A DNA stretch of 64,000 nt, taken from contig NZ_JADHDV010000011.1 in assembly GCF_016820515.1 (NCBI RefSeq), positions 80,903 to 144,902 on the forward strand, written 5' to 3'. The notes under the pieces were generated by a model. It made no database searches. It was given only the letters and a program-made list of their open reading frames with translations, and was not told the DNA's origin. The stretch comes from Pseudoxanthomonas beigongshangi (lineage in GTDB: Bacteria; Pseudomonadota; Gammaproteobacteria; Xanthomonadales; Xanthomonadaceae). This document shows, one piece after another, positions 16,643 through 25,647 of this stretch. Made by a program: the position numbers and the translations under genes. The stretch's first letter is position 1; every line of letters starts with the position of its first letter.

Positions 16643-18064
16643 ATGTACGACGCCCATTCGCCTTCAGACGCCCCTCCGTGGGACGGTGCCCGTACCCGGC
16701 CGCCGGAGCCGCCCGTGCCCGCGCCGGTTCCTGTGCCGGAATTCCGTCGCTTCTATGTGCCGATCCGCCTCAAGTACGTGCTGGTGCTGGCCGTCGCGCT
16801 GGCGTGGGCCGGACTGAGCGTCAAGCTGTCCCAGCCCTGGCTGCATGAATTGTCCGCCCACGTGGGCTTCGCCCTGGCGCTGGTCGTGATCATGTTCATC
16901 GCCTACGTGCCGGGCTTCATGAACGCGTTCCTGATCGGCTCCATCCTGGCCGACCGCCGTCCGCGCCTGCGCAGGTTCGAACGCCTGCCCGATGTCTGCG
17001 TACTGGTCGCCTGCTACAACGAGGCGGAGAACATCGCCGACACCCTCACCAGCCTGTCGCGCCAGGATTACCCGGGCGAAATCGAAGTGGTCGTGATCGA
17101 CGATGGTTCCATCGACGACAGCGCCGCGATCGCCCGCGCGACCGCGGCCGACCAGGCGCGCCCCGGCCTGCGCATCCGCGTGCTGAACCAGCCGAAGAAC
17201 GGCGGCAAGTCCAAGGCCCTCAATCGCGGCCTGGCGGAAACCCGGCAGGCGCTGGTGGTCACCGTCGACGGCGATTCCTATCTGCGTCCGGACGCGCTGC
17301 GCAAGCTGGTGGAACGGTTCCTGTCGGATCCGGCCGGCACCGTGGCGGTGGCCGGCGCTGTGCTGGTGCGCAACTCGCGCGAGAACTGGCTGACCCGCAG
17401 CCAGGAATGGGATTACTTCCACGGCATCGCCGCGGTCAAGCGCATGCAGAGCATGTATCACGGCACGCTGGTCGCGCAGGGCGCGTTTTCGCTGTACACC
17501 CGCGAGGCGCTCGAACAGGCCAACGGCTGGCCGGAGTGCGTGGGCGAGGACATCGTGCTGTCGTGGGCGCTGCTGAAGACCGGCGCGCGCATCGGCTACT
17601 GCGAGGAAGCCTGCCTGTTCACCCGCGTGCCGGAGAAGCTCGGCCAGTTCTCCAAGCAGCGCCAGCGCTGGTCACGTGGCCTGATGGAAGCTTTCGCTCG
17701 CCACGGCAGCCTGCTGTTCAAGCCGCGCATGACCACCTTGTTCATCTGGTGGAACCTGCTGTTCCTGCCGCTGGATCTGGTCTACACGCTGGCCTTCATT
17801 CCCGGCTTGATCCTGGCGCTGTTCGGCTTTTACTGGATCGCCGGTATCATGACGCTGCTGGTACTGCCGCTGGCGGCGTTGTGGAACCTGATCATCTTCC
17901 GCGTGCAGTCGAAGATGTTCAAAAGCCAGGATCTGCGCGTACGCCGCAACATCAGCGGATTCCTGTTCTACACCCTGGCCTACACCATGATCCTGCAGCC
18001 GGTCTGCGTCCTGGGGTATGCCGCCGAAATCCTGCGCCTGCGCAAGACCTGGGGGACCAAATGA
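16643..18064 (+). CDS. Second PgaC-like membrane glycosyltransferase (GT2)
   Basis: A 473-residue processive GT2 synthase. A proline-rich N-terminus is followed by two membrane segments (about residues 48-98), the catalytic domain (VCVLVACYNEAEN, VVIDDGSIDDS, VTVDGDSYLRPD, VGEDIVLSWALL, KQRQRWSRG) and C-terminal membrane segments (about residues 365-465). All GT2 motifs are intact. It resembles PgaC but has no pgaB or pgaD partner; the next gene is an outer-membrane barrel overlapping it by 4 bases. The Xanthomonas xagB product is a PgaC-like synthase in a Clp-regulated biofilm operon and may be the counterpart, though I cannot confirm orthology. Expression from the sigma-54 promoter at 16591 is likely. 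The polymer made is unknown. Confidence 0.85.
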   Translation: MYDAHSPSDAPPWDGARTRPPEPPVPAPVPVPEFRRFYVPIRLKYVLVLAVALAWAGLSVKLSQPWLHELSAHVGFALALVVIMFIAYVPGFMNAFLIGSILADRRPRLRRFERLPDVCVLVACYNEAENIADTLTSLSRQDYPGEIEVVVIDDGSIDDSAAIARATAADQARPGLRIRVLNQPKNGGKSKALNRGLAETRQALVVTVDGDSYLRPDALRKLVERFLSDPAGTVAVAGAVLVRNSRENWLTRSQEWDYFHGIAAVKRMQSMYHGTLVAQGAFSLYTREALEQANGWPECVGEDIVLSWALLKTGARIGYCEEACLFTRVPEKLGQFSKQRQRWSRGLMEAFARHGSLLFKPRMTTLFIWWNLLFLPLDLVYTLAFIPGLILALFGFYWIAGIMTLLVLPLAALWNLIIFRVQSKMFKSQDLRVRRNISGFLFYTLAYTMILQPVCVLGYAAEILRLRKTWGTK

Positions 18065-18993
18065 GAAAGTGTGCCGTCGCCGCCGCCCTGGGATGGGCGC
18101 TGGCGATTCCCGTGTTGTCCGCCCATGCCGCCGAGGATGCGCCGGCCGCGCGCCCGGCGCTGCGGACGGACTTCTGGATGGGCTCCGATGCGGACGACAA
18201 CGAAACCCGCAAGCTGGCACTGGGCTGGGACATCCAGCACCGCGATATCGAGCACTGGTGGGGCGTGAAGGTCGAACGCGCGCGCTTCTCCGGACGCGAC
18301 TGGTCCGAATCCGAGAACCGCGCCTACCTGAGTGGCGCCGGCAGCCTGGGCAAGGACTGGCGCTGGGACGGCGACATCGGCAGCAACGGCGACGACCTGC
18401 TGGGCCGCGCCTCGATCCACAGCACCGATCCCTGGCGGAAGGAAATCTTCGTCGAGCGCGAAGTCCTGGAAACCCGACGCGGCGTGCGCGAGGGCTGGGT
18501 GCAGACCTTCGCCGGCGCGGCCATCGACATGCCCTTCAGCGATCGCTGGTCCGCCAGCCTGGTCGCCGGCGTGCAGGACTTCGGCACCGGCGACAACCTG
18601 CGCACCCACCTGCGCGGCAACCTGGTCTATGCGTTCGCGCCGGAGTACGGCCTGAGCGCGCAGCTGCGCACCCGCTACTACCGCAACAGCGAAGCCTTCG
18701 AGGCCGACTACTATTCGCCCCCTTGGTACGGCGAAGCGCTCGGCGTGCTGGCCTGGCGCCGCCACATCGGCGGCTACCAGTGGAGCGCGCGCGCCGGCTG
18801 GGGCCGCCAGCGCAGTTCCGAGGAGGGCTGGAAGCGCGCCCGCCTGGCCGAGTTCGGCGTGGAGACCCCGCGCTGGAAGGACGCCTGGCTGCGCCTGGAC
18901 GCCGGCTACACCGATACTCCGGTACTGACCGATACCGGCACCGGCAGCTACGCCTACCGCTACGTGCGCCTGCAGGCGTTCGTGGTGTTCTGA
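18061..18993 (+). CDS. Outer-membrane beta-barrel protein paired with the second synthase
   Basis: A 310-residue exported protein. A signal peptide of about 25 residues (MRKCAVAAALGWALAIPVLSA, ending HAAED) precedes a run of alternating polar/aromatic strands with Gly/Tyr/Trp-rich turns, and the chain ends in a phenylalanine (QAFVVF), the classic C-terminal signal for outer-membrane assembly. Length suits a 12- to 16-strand barrel with no TPR part. It looks like a stand-alone version of the PgaA barrel. The start overlaps the glycosyltransferase stop (ATGA), so the two are made together, and export of the polymer made by that synthase is the obvious role. I do not recognise a named family. 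Confidence 0.75.
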   Translation: MRKCAVAAALGWALAIPVLSAHAAEDAPAARPALRTDFWMGSDADDNETRKLALGWDIQHRDIEHWWGVKVERARFSGRDWSESENRAYLSGAGSLGKDWRWDGDIGSNGDDLLGRASIHSTDPWRKEIFVEREVLETRRGVREGWVQTFAGAAIDMPFSDRWSASLVAGVQDFGTGDNLRTHLRGNLVYAFAPEYGLSAQLRTRYYRNSEAFEADYYSPPWYGEALGVLAWRRHIGGYQWSARAGWGRQRSSEEGWKRARLAEFGVETPRWKDAWLRLDAGYTDTPVLTDTGTGSYAYRYVRLQAFVVF

Positions 18994-19075
18994 GATCCGG
19001 GAAGGTCTTGCCGGCCGGCGAGGTGCCTGCCGGCCTTCGGCCCCGTGGAATGGGGGACTTTCGGTCTTCGGGCAC

Positions 19076-19106
19076 AAAAAAACCCGAAAAACATTCGTTT
19101 TCCAGG
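19076..19106 (-). terminator. Rho-independent terminator of the tRNA-Pro gene
   Basis: On the minus strand a 10-bp stem (CCTGGAAAAC / GTTTTTCGGG, two G-U pairs) with a GAAT loop is followed by seven T. It starts about 20 bases after the tRNA 3' end. Confidence 0.85.
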
Positions 19107-19126
19107 CTTGATTGCGACCTATCGAT

Positions 19127-19203
<77 letters not shown>

Positions 19204-19215
19204 TGTGAGCCGGCT

Positions 19216-19244
19216 ATTCTATTCAGGACGCCGACGGACGGCAA
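19216..19244 (-). promoter_or_regulatory. Sigma-70-type promoter for tRNA-Pro
   Basis: On the minus strand TTGCCG (-35) and TAGAAT (-10) are 17 bases apart, and the -10 ends 12 bases before the mature tRNA 5' end. The position and spacing are right for a stable-RNA promoter. Confidence 0.7.
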
Positions 19245-19329
19245 CAGTTTTTTGCATGCCTGCCCCCGGCGCGCCGTTCAGTCTTAGAATGACGGCCCTC
19301 GATATCGCTCGTCCCCCCGGAGTTTTCGC

Positions 19330-20724
19330 TTGATCAAGCCACGCACGCCGCCAGGAGTGATGGAACTGCTGCCGCGCGAGCAGATCGCGTTCCAGCGCAT
19401 GCTGGACACCATCCGCCGCAACTACGAGCGCTTCGGGTTCCTGCCGGTGGAAACCCCGGTGTTCGAGCTCTCGGAAACCCTGCTGACCAAATCTGGCGGC
19501 GAGACCGAGCGCCAGGTCTATTTCGTGCAGTCCACCGGCGCGCTGGCCAAGACCGAGGCGGGTTCCGCCGAGGGCCTGCCGGAACTGGCGATGCGCTTCG
19601 ACCTGACTGTGCCGCTGGCCCGCTACGTGGCCGAGCACGAGCACGAACTGACCTTCCCGTTCCGGCGCTACCAGATCCAGCGGGTGTACCGGGGCGAGCG
19701 TGCCCAGCGCGGCCGGTTCCGCGAGTTCTACCAGTGCGATATCGACGTCATCGGCAAGGACGCGCTCAGCATCCGCTTCGACGCCGAGATTCTGGCGGTC
19801 ATCCACGCGGTCTTCAGTGATCTGGGCATCGGCAAGTTCACCATCCAGCTCAACAACCGCAAGCTGATGCGCGGCTTCTTCGAGGCCCAGGGCATCGCCG
19901 ACGGCGAACGCCAGGCGCTGGTGCTGCGCGAGGTCGACAAGCTCGACAAGCGCGGCGCCGACTACGTGCGCGAGACCCTGCAAGGTCCGGATTTCAACGT
20001 GCCGGCCGAAGCGGTCGCGCGGATTCTCGAATTCGTCGCCGTGCGCTCGACCAGCCATGCCGACGCATTGGCCCGCCTGGAAGCGCTGGGGCAGGGCAAC
20101 GAGACACTGGCCCGGGGCGTGGCCGAGCTGCGCGAAGTGCTGGAACTGGTGCATGCGCTGGGCGTTCCCGAGAGCGACTATTGCCTCAACTTCTCGATTG
20201 CACGCGGCCTGGATTACTACACCGGCACCGTCTACGAGACCCAGTTGGACGACTACATCCAGATCGGCTCGATCTGCTCGGGCGGCCGCTACGAGGATCT
20301 GGCCAGCCACTACACCAAGTCGAAGTTGCCCGGCGTGGGCATCTCCATCGGCCTGACCCGCCTGTTCTGGCAGTTGCGCGAGGCCGGACTGATCGCCGGC
20401 AGCGACGAGAGCAGCGTGCAGGCGATGGTGGCGCTGATGGACGATGACGCGCTGGCCGATTCGCTGGACATCGCCCGTCGCCTGCGCGTCGCCGGCATCA
20501 ATACCGAAGTGCAGATGGAAGCGCGCAAGTTGGCCAAGCAATTCCAGTACGCCTCGCGCGCGGGCATCCGGTTCGTGGTGCTGGCCGGCGAGGACGAACG
20601 CGCCCGCGGCATGGTCACGGTGAAGGATCTGGTCCGCGAACAGCAGTTCGAGGTCAAGCGCGAGGAACTGGCCAGCAGCCTGAAGGTGGAGCTGGAGCAG
20701 GCCCGCGCGCTCGCGGGCCGCTGA
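19330..20724 (+). CDS. hisS: Histidyl-tRNA synthetase, TTG start
   Basis: A 464-residue class II aminoacyl-tRNA synthetase charging tRNA-His. Motif 1 region near residue 35 ([13 protein letters not shown]), motif 2 in [27 protein letters not shown] (residues 115-141), the HisA-type signature [12 protein letters not shown] near residue 296, motif 3 in [15 protein letters not shown] near residue 338, and a C-terminal anticodon-binding domain ([14 protein letters not shown]...). The start is a TTG at 19330 supported by GGAG seven bases upstream; [18 protein letters not shown] is the expected N-terminus. It is not in the his operon but lies about 2.4 kb upstream of it. A palindromic repeat array starts 13 bp after its stop. 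Confidence 0.94.
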   Translation: MIKPRTPPGVMELLPREQIAFQRMLDTIRRNYERFGFLPVETPVFELSETLLTKSGGETERQVYFVQSTGALAKTEAGSAEGLPELAMRFDLTVPLARYVAEHEHELTFPFRRYQIQRVYRGERAQRGRFREFYQCDIDVIGKDALSIRFDAEILAVIHAVFSDLGIGKFTIQLNNRKLMRGFFEAQGIADGERQALVLREVDKLDKRGADYVRETLQGPDFNVPAEAVARILEFVAVRSTSHADALARLEALGQGNETLARGVAELREVLELVHALGVPESDYCLNFSIARGLDYYTGTVYETQLDDYIQIGSICSGGRYEDLASHYTKSKLPGVGISIGLTRLFWQLREAGLIAGSDESSVQAMVALMDDDALADSLDIARRLRVAGINTEVQMEARKLAKQFQYASRAGIRFVVLAGEDERARGMVTVKDLVREQQFEVKREELASSLKVELEQARALAGR

Positions 20725-20737
20725 AAGCACGCGAACG

Positions 20738-21113
20738 GTAGAGCGGAGCTTGCTCCGCTGCTTTTCGCGCGTGGTTTGAGTCCGCGCAGCCGAGCGAGCT
20801 CGGCTCTACATGGGTAGAGCGGAGCTCGCTCCGCTGCTTTTTCGCACGTGGTTTGAGTCCGCGCAGCCGAGCAAGCTCGGCTCTACATGGGTAGAGCGGA
20901 GCTTGCTCCGCTGCTTTTCGCACGTGGTTTGAGTCCGCGGAGCCGAGCGAGCTCGGCTCTACGTGGGTAGAGCGGAGCTCGCTCCGCTGCTTTTCGCGCG
21001 TGGCTTGAGTCCGCGGAGCCGAGCGAGCTCGGCTCTACATGGGTAGAGCGGAGCTTGCTCCGCTGCTTTTCGCGCATGGTTGAGTCCGCGGAGCCGTGCA
21101 AGCCCGGCTCTAC
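20738..21113. repeat. Tandem array of five GTAG (SMAG-like) palindromic units
   Basis: Five head-to-tail units of 76-77 bp start at 20738, 20814, 20891, 20967 and 21043. Each begins GTAGAGCGGAGC(T/C)... and ends GCTCGGCTCTAC, and contains two hairpins (AGCGGAGCTTGCTCCGCT and AGCCGAGCGAGCTCGGCT types) joined by a nearly constant GCTTTTCGCGCGTGGTTTGA linker. Units differ by single bases, mostly compensated within hairpins (TT/TC and GCGAGC/GCAAGC loops), and the fifth is more worn. This is a BIME-like array of REP elements. It fills the whole hisS to diguanylate cyclase gap, and its last unit provides the TAG stop of the cyclase gene at 21110-21112. No REP-associated transposase gene is in the window. 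Confidence 0.93.
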
Positions 21114-22915
21114 AGCGTGCGCACGCAATCGCGGCCTTCGGCCTTGGCGGTATAGAGCGCCTGGTCGGCGACCTGCAGGGCGGAATCGATGCTGTTCTTG
21201 TCGATGTCCACGCAATGCACGCCGATGCTGGCGGAGATGGGAATGTCCAGATCCCCGCTGCGGCAGGGCCGATCGCGCAGGCGCTGGCGCAGTTCCTCGG
21301 CCACATTGCTGGCCTCGTCCAGATCCATGTCGGGCAGGGCGGCGATGAATTCCTCGCCACCGAAGCGCGCAACCAGCGCGCCGTAAGGCCGCAGCGTTTC
21401 GGCCATCGTGTTGGAAGTCCAGCGCAGGCAGTCGTCGCCGACCAGATGGCCGTAGGTATCGTTGATGCGCTTGAAGTGGTCCAGATCGATCATCAGCAGC
21501 GAGATGGGCTGCTGGCTGTTGCGCGCCTGCGAGAGCAGGTGTTCGAAGGCTTCGCGGAAGTGGGTGCGATTGTAGAGTTCGGTCAGCCCGTCCAACTGGC
21601 TGAACTCGCGCAGGCGCAGGTGCGCGGCTTCCAGTTGCTCCAGCGCGCTGCGCAACTCGCCGGTGCGTTGTTCGACCTTGATTTCCAACTGGTCGCGCGA
21701 TTCGCGCACGATCCGCTCGTTCTCGTTGCGCAGCGAGGCGTAGCGGTAGCCCAGCGCGACCGACAGCAGCAGCATTTCCAGGGCCGAACCGATCTGCACG
21801 CTGTACTCGGTGACGAAGTTCTTGGGCAGCGCGCCGAAGGCGACCATCGCGACCATCGCGATGCCCGCCAGGAACATCGACCAGGCCAGCAGGAACAGCT
21901 TGGCCGGCTTGTAGCCGCTGCGCATGGCAACCACCGCCTCGACCGCGATCCAGGCCACGCTCAGGATCACCGCGACCACCGCCAACTGGGTGGATAGCCG
22001 GATGGGAATCCAGGTGGTGGCGACGCTCAGCACCACGAACAGCGCGATCATGCCCAGGCCGATGCGGTCACCCAGCGGCCAGCGCCGGGCCAGGCCTAGG
22101 AAATTGCGTGCGAACTGTTGCATGCCGATCTGCGCCAGGCAGATCGAAAGCGGTACGGCCTTGTCCGCCAGCCACGGTGAATGCGGCCACAGGTACTCGA
22201 AGCCCAATCCGTACAAGGTGAACAGCACCAGCCCGAACGCGCTGATATGGAACATGTACCAGAAGTAGCTGGCGTCGCGCAGGGTCAGCCACAACACCAG
22301 GTTGTAGGTGAACAGCGCCAGCAGGATGCCGTAGTACACACCCATCGCGAACTGTGCGTCGCGCGAGAGTTCGGCGAAGGCGGTTGGCGTGTACAGGGCC
22401 AGCGGCACCTGCATCGAGCTCTGGCTTTCCACCCGGACGAACAGATCCGCCGGCTGTCCGGGCGGCAGGTCAAGCTGGAAGTTCGGATGCCGGTAGCGCA
22501 CGCTGCGCTGCTCGAAATGCAGGTGATCGCCACCGGCCTGGTGGAACAACTGGCCGTCGGGGTAGCGCACGTACACGTCCAGCCGATCGCTCAGCGCGTA
22601 CTGCTGGACCAGCAGCCAGCGCGGTTCCTGCAGGTTGCGATTGAGCAGGTTGACGTGGAACCAGTAGGCGCCGGGCTGGAAACCGAAGGATGCATCGTCG
22701 CCTGGCAATGGCCGGAAGCGTCCCGCCCGCAGGCTGGTCTCGATCGCCCGGATATCGGCCCGGCCATCGCTGTCGTGGAAATAGGTCGTATGGGGACCCA
22801 GGGCATGGGTGGCCGCATCGCCTGACATCACCAGTGGTGCCTGCGCCTGCGCGAGCGCGCAGAACAGCATCAGCGCGGCCAGCAGCCAGCGAAGTCCGCG
22901 GATGGCTTCCCTCAT
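21110..22915 (-). CDS. 7TM-DISM membrane diguanylate cyclase
   Basis: A 601-residue membrane sensor. A signal peptide (residues 1-25) leads to a periplasmic 7TMR-DISMED2 carbohydrate-binding-like domain (about 40-165), seven transmembrane helices of the 7TMR-DISM type (about 185-385), a coiled coil (residues 385-440, NENERIVRESRDQLEIKVEQ) and a GGDEF domain with an active RFGGEEF near residue 517. It should make c-di-GMP in response to a periplasmic ligand. The product-binding inhibitory site (RxxD upstream of the signature) reads RPYG, so feedback inhibition is probably lost. It is encoded convergently with hisS; its TAG stop lies in the last repeat unit. Nearby pga genes are a plausible but unproven target. 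Confidence 0.92.
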   Translation of the reverse strand: MREAIRGLRWLLAALMLFCALAQAQAPLVMSGDAATHALGPHTTYFHDSDGRADIRAIETSLRAGRFRPLPGDDASFGFQPGAYWFHVNLLNRNLQEPRWLLVQQYALSDRLDVYVRYPDGQLFHQAGGDHLHFEQRSVRYRHPNFQLDLPPGQPADLFVRVESQSSMQVPLALYTPTAFAELSRDAQFAMGVYYGILLALFTYNLVLWLTLRDASYFWYMFHISAFGLVLFTLYGLGFEYLWPHSPWLADKAVPLSICLAQIGMQQFARNFLGLARRWPLGDRIGLGMIALFVVLSVATTWIPIRLSTQLAVVAVILSVAWIAVEAVVAMRSGYKPAKLFLLAWSMFLAGIAMVAMVAFGALPKNFVTEYSVQIGSALEMLLLSVALGYRYASLRNENERIVRESRDQLEIKVEQRTGELRSALEQLEAAHLRLREFSQLDGLTELYNRTHFREAFEHLLSQARNSQQPISLLMIDLDHFKRINDTYGHLVGDDCLRWTSNTMAETLRPYGALVARFGGEEFIAALPDMDLDEASNVAEELRQRLRDRPCRSGDLDIPISASIGVHCVDIDKNSIDSALQVADQALYTAKAEGRDCVRTL

Positions 22916-23027
22916 TCCCGTCCCCGATCCAGAGCACCCGCCGGGCCGGCGGACCGGCCGCCAGTTTAACCGTGGGACCGGGGGAGGCCGGGAGGGGCCG
23001 GACTTGACGGGGCCTGGAGGCTCAACT

Positions 23028-23051
23028 AATGTATTAACGCATTAGTACATT
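23028..23051. promoter_or_regulatory. Operator-like palindrome ahead of the TrpR-like gene and his operon
   Basis: AATGTATTAA-CGCA-TTAGTACATT is an inverted repeat with 9 of 10 arm positions matching, in an A/T-rich patch 50 bp before the regulator's start codon. TrpR-family proteins bind such TAGTAC-type palindromes (E. coli trp operator arms contain CTAGT/ACTAG). It is most likely the autoregulatory operator for the regulator at 23101 and the whole his operon. Confidence 0.7.
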
Positions 23052-23100
23052 GATTGGGCCGGTCGCCGGTCCCTGATTTCCCGGACCCCACTGACTCCCC

Positions 23101-23433
23101 ATGAAGCGCCGCCCCGCCATTCCCGACGATGACCGCGCCGAAAGCGCCTCCCTGCAGGCGCTTTCCCAGGCGCTGGCCAGCCTGGGCGAAGCCGGGCAGG
23201 TGCGGGCATTCCTGGAAGACCTGTGCACACCGGCCGAGTTGGAGGCCATGGCCGACCGCTGGCGGGTGGTGCCGCTGCTGCTCAAGGGCGTGCCTTACCG
23301 GGAAATCCATGAGCTGACCCAGGTCAGCGTGACCACCATCGGGCGGGTCGCCCGCACCCTCGAACGGGGCACCGGCGGCTACGCCACCGCGTTCCAGCAG
23401 CAGCAACCGCGCGCCAACGGCGCCTCCCACTGA
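23101..23433 (+). CDS. TrpR-like (YerC/YecD family) regulator heading the his operon
   Basis: A 110-residue all-helical protein of the Trp-repressor superfamily, YerC/YecD branch. The helical core [32 protein letters not shown] is followed by the helix-turn-helix [20 protein letters not shown] (residues 69-88). It is the first gene of the his operon, 10 bp ahead of hisG, and has a 24-bp palindrome just upstream. I recall comparative-genomics predictions of a TrpR-family histidine regulator ('HisR') in Xanthomonadales; the layout here agrees. It would be expected to repress the operon when histidine is plentiful; no his leader peptide or attenuator was seen. Confidence 0.85.
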   Translation: MKRRPAIPDDDRAESASLQALSQALASLGEAGQVRAFLEDLCTPAELEAMADRWRVVPLLLKGVPYREIHELTQVSVTTIGRVARTLERGTGGYATAFQQQQPRANGASH

Positions 23434-23443
23434 GTTTCCTCCC

Positions 23444-24358
23444 ATGAGTCCCAGGGTTGTACCCGCGACGCGCGATCGCCTGCGCATCGCCATCCAGAAA
23501 AGTGGCCGCCTGGCCGAACCCGCGCGCGCGCTGCTCGCCGCCTGCGGACTGAGTTGGCGCGAGAGCCGCGACAAGCTGTTCTGCTACGGCGAATCGCTGC
23601 CGATCGACCTGCTGCTGGTGCGCGACGACGACATTCCGGGCCTGATTGCCGACGGCGTGTGCGACTTCGGCGTGGTCGGCCGCAACGAACTGGACGAACA
23701 GGCCGGCGAACGCGCGCGCATCGGCCTGCCGGCGGCCTACCGGGAACTGCGTCCGCTCGGCTTCGGCCAGTGCCGGCTGATGCTGGCGGTGCCGGACAAC
23801 TGGGAATGGCTGGGCGCGGCGCAACTGCAGGGCCTGCGCATCGCCACCAGCTATCCGGCAATCCTGTCGGACTGGCTGCGGCGCCAGGGCGTGGAAGCGG
23901 GTGTGGTGGAGTTGTCGGGTTCTGTGGAAATCGCCCCGCGCCTGGGCACCGCCGACCTGATCTGCGATCTGGTTTCCAGCGGCGCGACCCTGGCGGCCAA
24001 CCAGCTCAAGCCGGTGGAAACCCTGCTGGACAGCGAGGCCGTGTTGGCCGGTCCGGTCCGCGAGTTCGAGGACGAGCGCGCGGGACTGGCGGCGATGCTG
24101 CTGCGCCGGGTCGACGGCGTGCTCAAGCTCAAGGACAGCAAGCTGCTGATGTTCCGCGCCAACCGCGACACCGTCGCCGAACTTTCGCGCCTGCTGCCGG
24201 ATGCGGAACCGCTGGTCCAACTGCCCGGTTCCGGCGAAGGTCCGCTGTCGCTGCAGACCATGTGCCACGGCGCCATCACCTGGCAGCGGCTGGAAGAACT
24301 GGAACGCGCCGGCGCGCAGGGATTGATGGTGCTTTCGGTCGAGAGGTCGCTGGCATGA
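23444..24358 (+). CDS. hisG: ATP phosphoribosyltransferase, long form
   Basis: A 304-residue enzyme catalysing the first, committed step of histidine synthesis, joining ATP and PRPP. N-terminal [18 protein letters not shown], the phosphate loop region [27 protein letters not shown] (residues 160-186) with the PRPP-binding pattern, and a C-terminal PII-like regulatory domain (residues about 225-304) mark the long form, which needs no HisZ and is inhibited by histidine. Its last bases overlap the hisD start (ATGA). It opens an unbroken run of eight his genes. Confidence 0.94.
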   Translation: MSPRVVPATRDRLRIAIQKSGRLAEPARALLAACGLSWRESRDKLFCYGESLPIDLLLVRDDDIPGLIADGVCDFGVVGRNELDEQAGERARIGLPAAYRELRPLGFGQCRLMLAVPDNWEWLGAAQLQGLRIATSYPAILSDWLRRQGVEAGVVELSGSVEIAPRLGTADLICDLVSSGATLAANQLKPVETLLDSEAVLAGPVREFEDERAGLAAMLLRRVDGVLKLKDSKLLMFRANRDTVAELSRLLPDAEPLVQLPGSGEGPLSLQTMCHGAITWQRLEELERAGAQGLMVLSVERSLA

Positions 24359-25647
24359 ATCGCTTGATCTGGTCCCGCCTCGATGGCGAACAACGCCGCG
24401 CCGCCCTGCGCCGTCCGGTGCAGGTGGTGGCCCAGCGCACCCGCGACGCGGTCGCCGCGGTGCTGGCGGAAGTGCGCCAGCTCGGCGACCCGGCGCTGCG
24501 CGAATTCACCAGCCGTTTCGACGGTGTGGCGCTGGACGATTTCGAAGTGCCCGCGGCGGAGTTCGCCGCCGCCGAAGCGGCGGTGGCGCCGGCGCTGAAG
24601 CAGGCGATGGAGGAGGCGGTCGCCCGCATCGAAGCCTTCCACCGCGCGGGCATGGCCCAGCCGTACGCGGTCGAAACCGCACCCGGCGTGCTTTGCGAAC
24701 GGATGATCCGGCCGATTGCGCGGGTGGGCCTGTACGTCCCGGCCGGCAGTGCGCCGTTGCCTTCCACCGCATTGATGCTGGGCGTGCCGGCGCGCCTGGC
24801 CGGTTGCCGCGAGGTGGTGCTGTGCACGCCGCCGCGCGCCGACGGCAGCGCCGATCCCGCCGTGCTGGTGGCCGCGCGGATGACCGGTGTGACCCGCGTG
24901 TTCAAGTTGGGCGGCGCGCAGGCGATCGCGGCGATGGCGTTCGGCACCGCCAGCGTGCCCCGCTGCGACAAGCTGTTCGGACCGGGCAACAGTTACGTGA
25001 CCGAGGCCAAGCAGCAGGTCGCGCAGGCCGGCGTGGCCGCCATCGACATGCCGGCCGGGCCGTCGGAAGTGCTGGTGATCGCCGATGCCGGCGCGGATCC
25101 CGCGTTCGTCGCGGCGGATCTGCTGTCGCAGGCCGAGCACGGCCCGGATTCGCAGGTGCTGCTGTTGTCGGACGCGCCTTCGCTCATCGACCGCGTCGCG
25201 GTGGAACTGGAACGCCAACTCGCGGCGTTGCCGCGCGCGGCGATCGCGCGCCAGGCGCTGTCCGCCTCGCGCCTGATCGAAGTGGAACGGCTGGACGATG
25301 CGTTCTCGGTCAGCAACGAATACGCGCCCGAGCACCTGATCCTGGCCCTGCGCGACCCGCGCGCCTGGCTGGAGCGGGTGGAAGCGGCAGGCTCGGTGTT
25401 CCTGGGCGATTACACGCCCGAAGCGCTGGGCGACTATTGCAGCGGCACCAACCACGTGCTGCCGACCAGCGGCGCCGCGCGCGCCTACAGCGGCGTGAGC
25501 GTGGCCAGCTTCCAGAATTTCGTCAGCGTGCAGGCGGCCAGCCGCGCGGGCATCGGCCGCATCGGCGCGTGCGCCTTGACCCTGGCGCGCGCCGAGGGAC
25601 TTGATGCGCATGCCAACGCGGTCGCGCTGCGGCTGGAGGCGGCATGA
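24355..25647 (+). CDS. hisD: Histidinol dehydrogenase
   Basis: A 430-residue zinc enzyme that oxidises histidinol to histidine in two steps with NAD. Visible are [16 protein letters not shown] near residue 125, the signature [20 protein letters not shown] near residue 226, [13 protein letters not shown] with the zinc-ligand region near residue 257, and EHLILAL plus [23 protein letters not shown] near residues 320-370. Start ATG at 24355, overlapping the hisG stop; the open frame upstream is hisG in another frame. hisC begins inside its last codons. Confidence 0.95.
   Translation: MNRLIWSRLDGEQRRAALRRPVQVVAQRTRDAVAAVLAEVRQLGDPALREFTSRFDGVALDDFEVPAAEFAAAEAAVAPALKQAMEEAVARIEAFHRAGMAQPYAVETAPGVLCERMIRPIARVGLYVPAGSAPLPSTALMLGVPARLAGCREVVLCTPPRADGSADPAVLVAARMTGVTRVFKLGGAQAIAAMAFGTASVPRCDKLFGPGNSYVTEAKQQVAQAGVAAIDMPAGPSEVLVIADAGADPAFVAADLLSQAEHGPDSQVLLLSDAPSLIDRVAVELERQLAALPRAAIARQALSASRLIEVERLDDAFSVSNEYAPEHLILALRDPRAWLERVEAAGSVFLGDYTPEALGDYCSGTNHVLPTSGAARAYSGVSVASFQNFVSVQAASRAGIGRIGACALTLARAEGLDAHANAVALRLEAA

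Noticed and set aside
16560..16848. Short open frames around the start of the second synthase gene (85 and 91 codons)
   Set aside because: They overlap the synthase start and the sigma-54 promoter in other frames, have shadow composition and no family features.
19252..19290. A hisS promoter made of TTGCAT and TAGAAT
   Set aside because: The spacing is 27 bases, too long for sigma-70; no better -35 was found.
20738..21113. Possible CRISPR array
   Set aside because: Units are 76-77 bp with no unique spacers; the whole unit repeats, contains palindromes with inverted ends, and no cas genes are nearby. It is a REP array.
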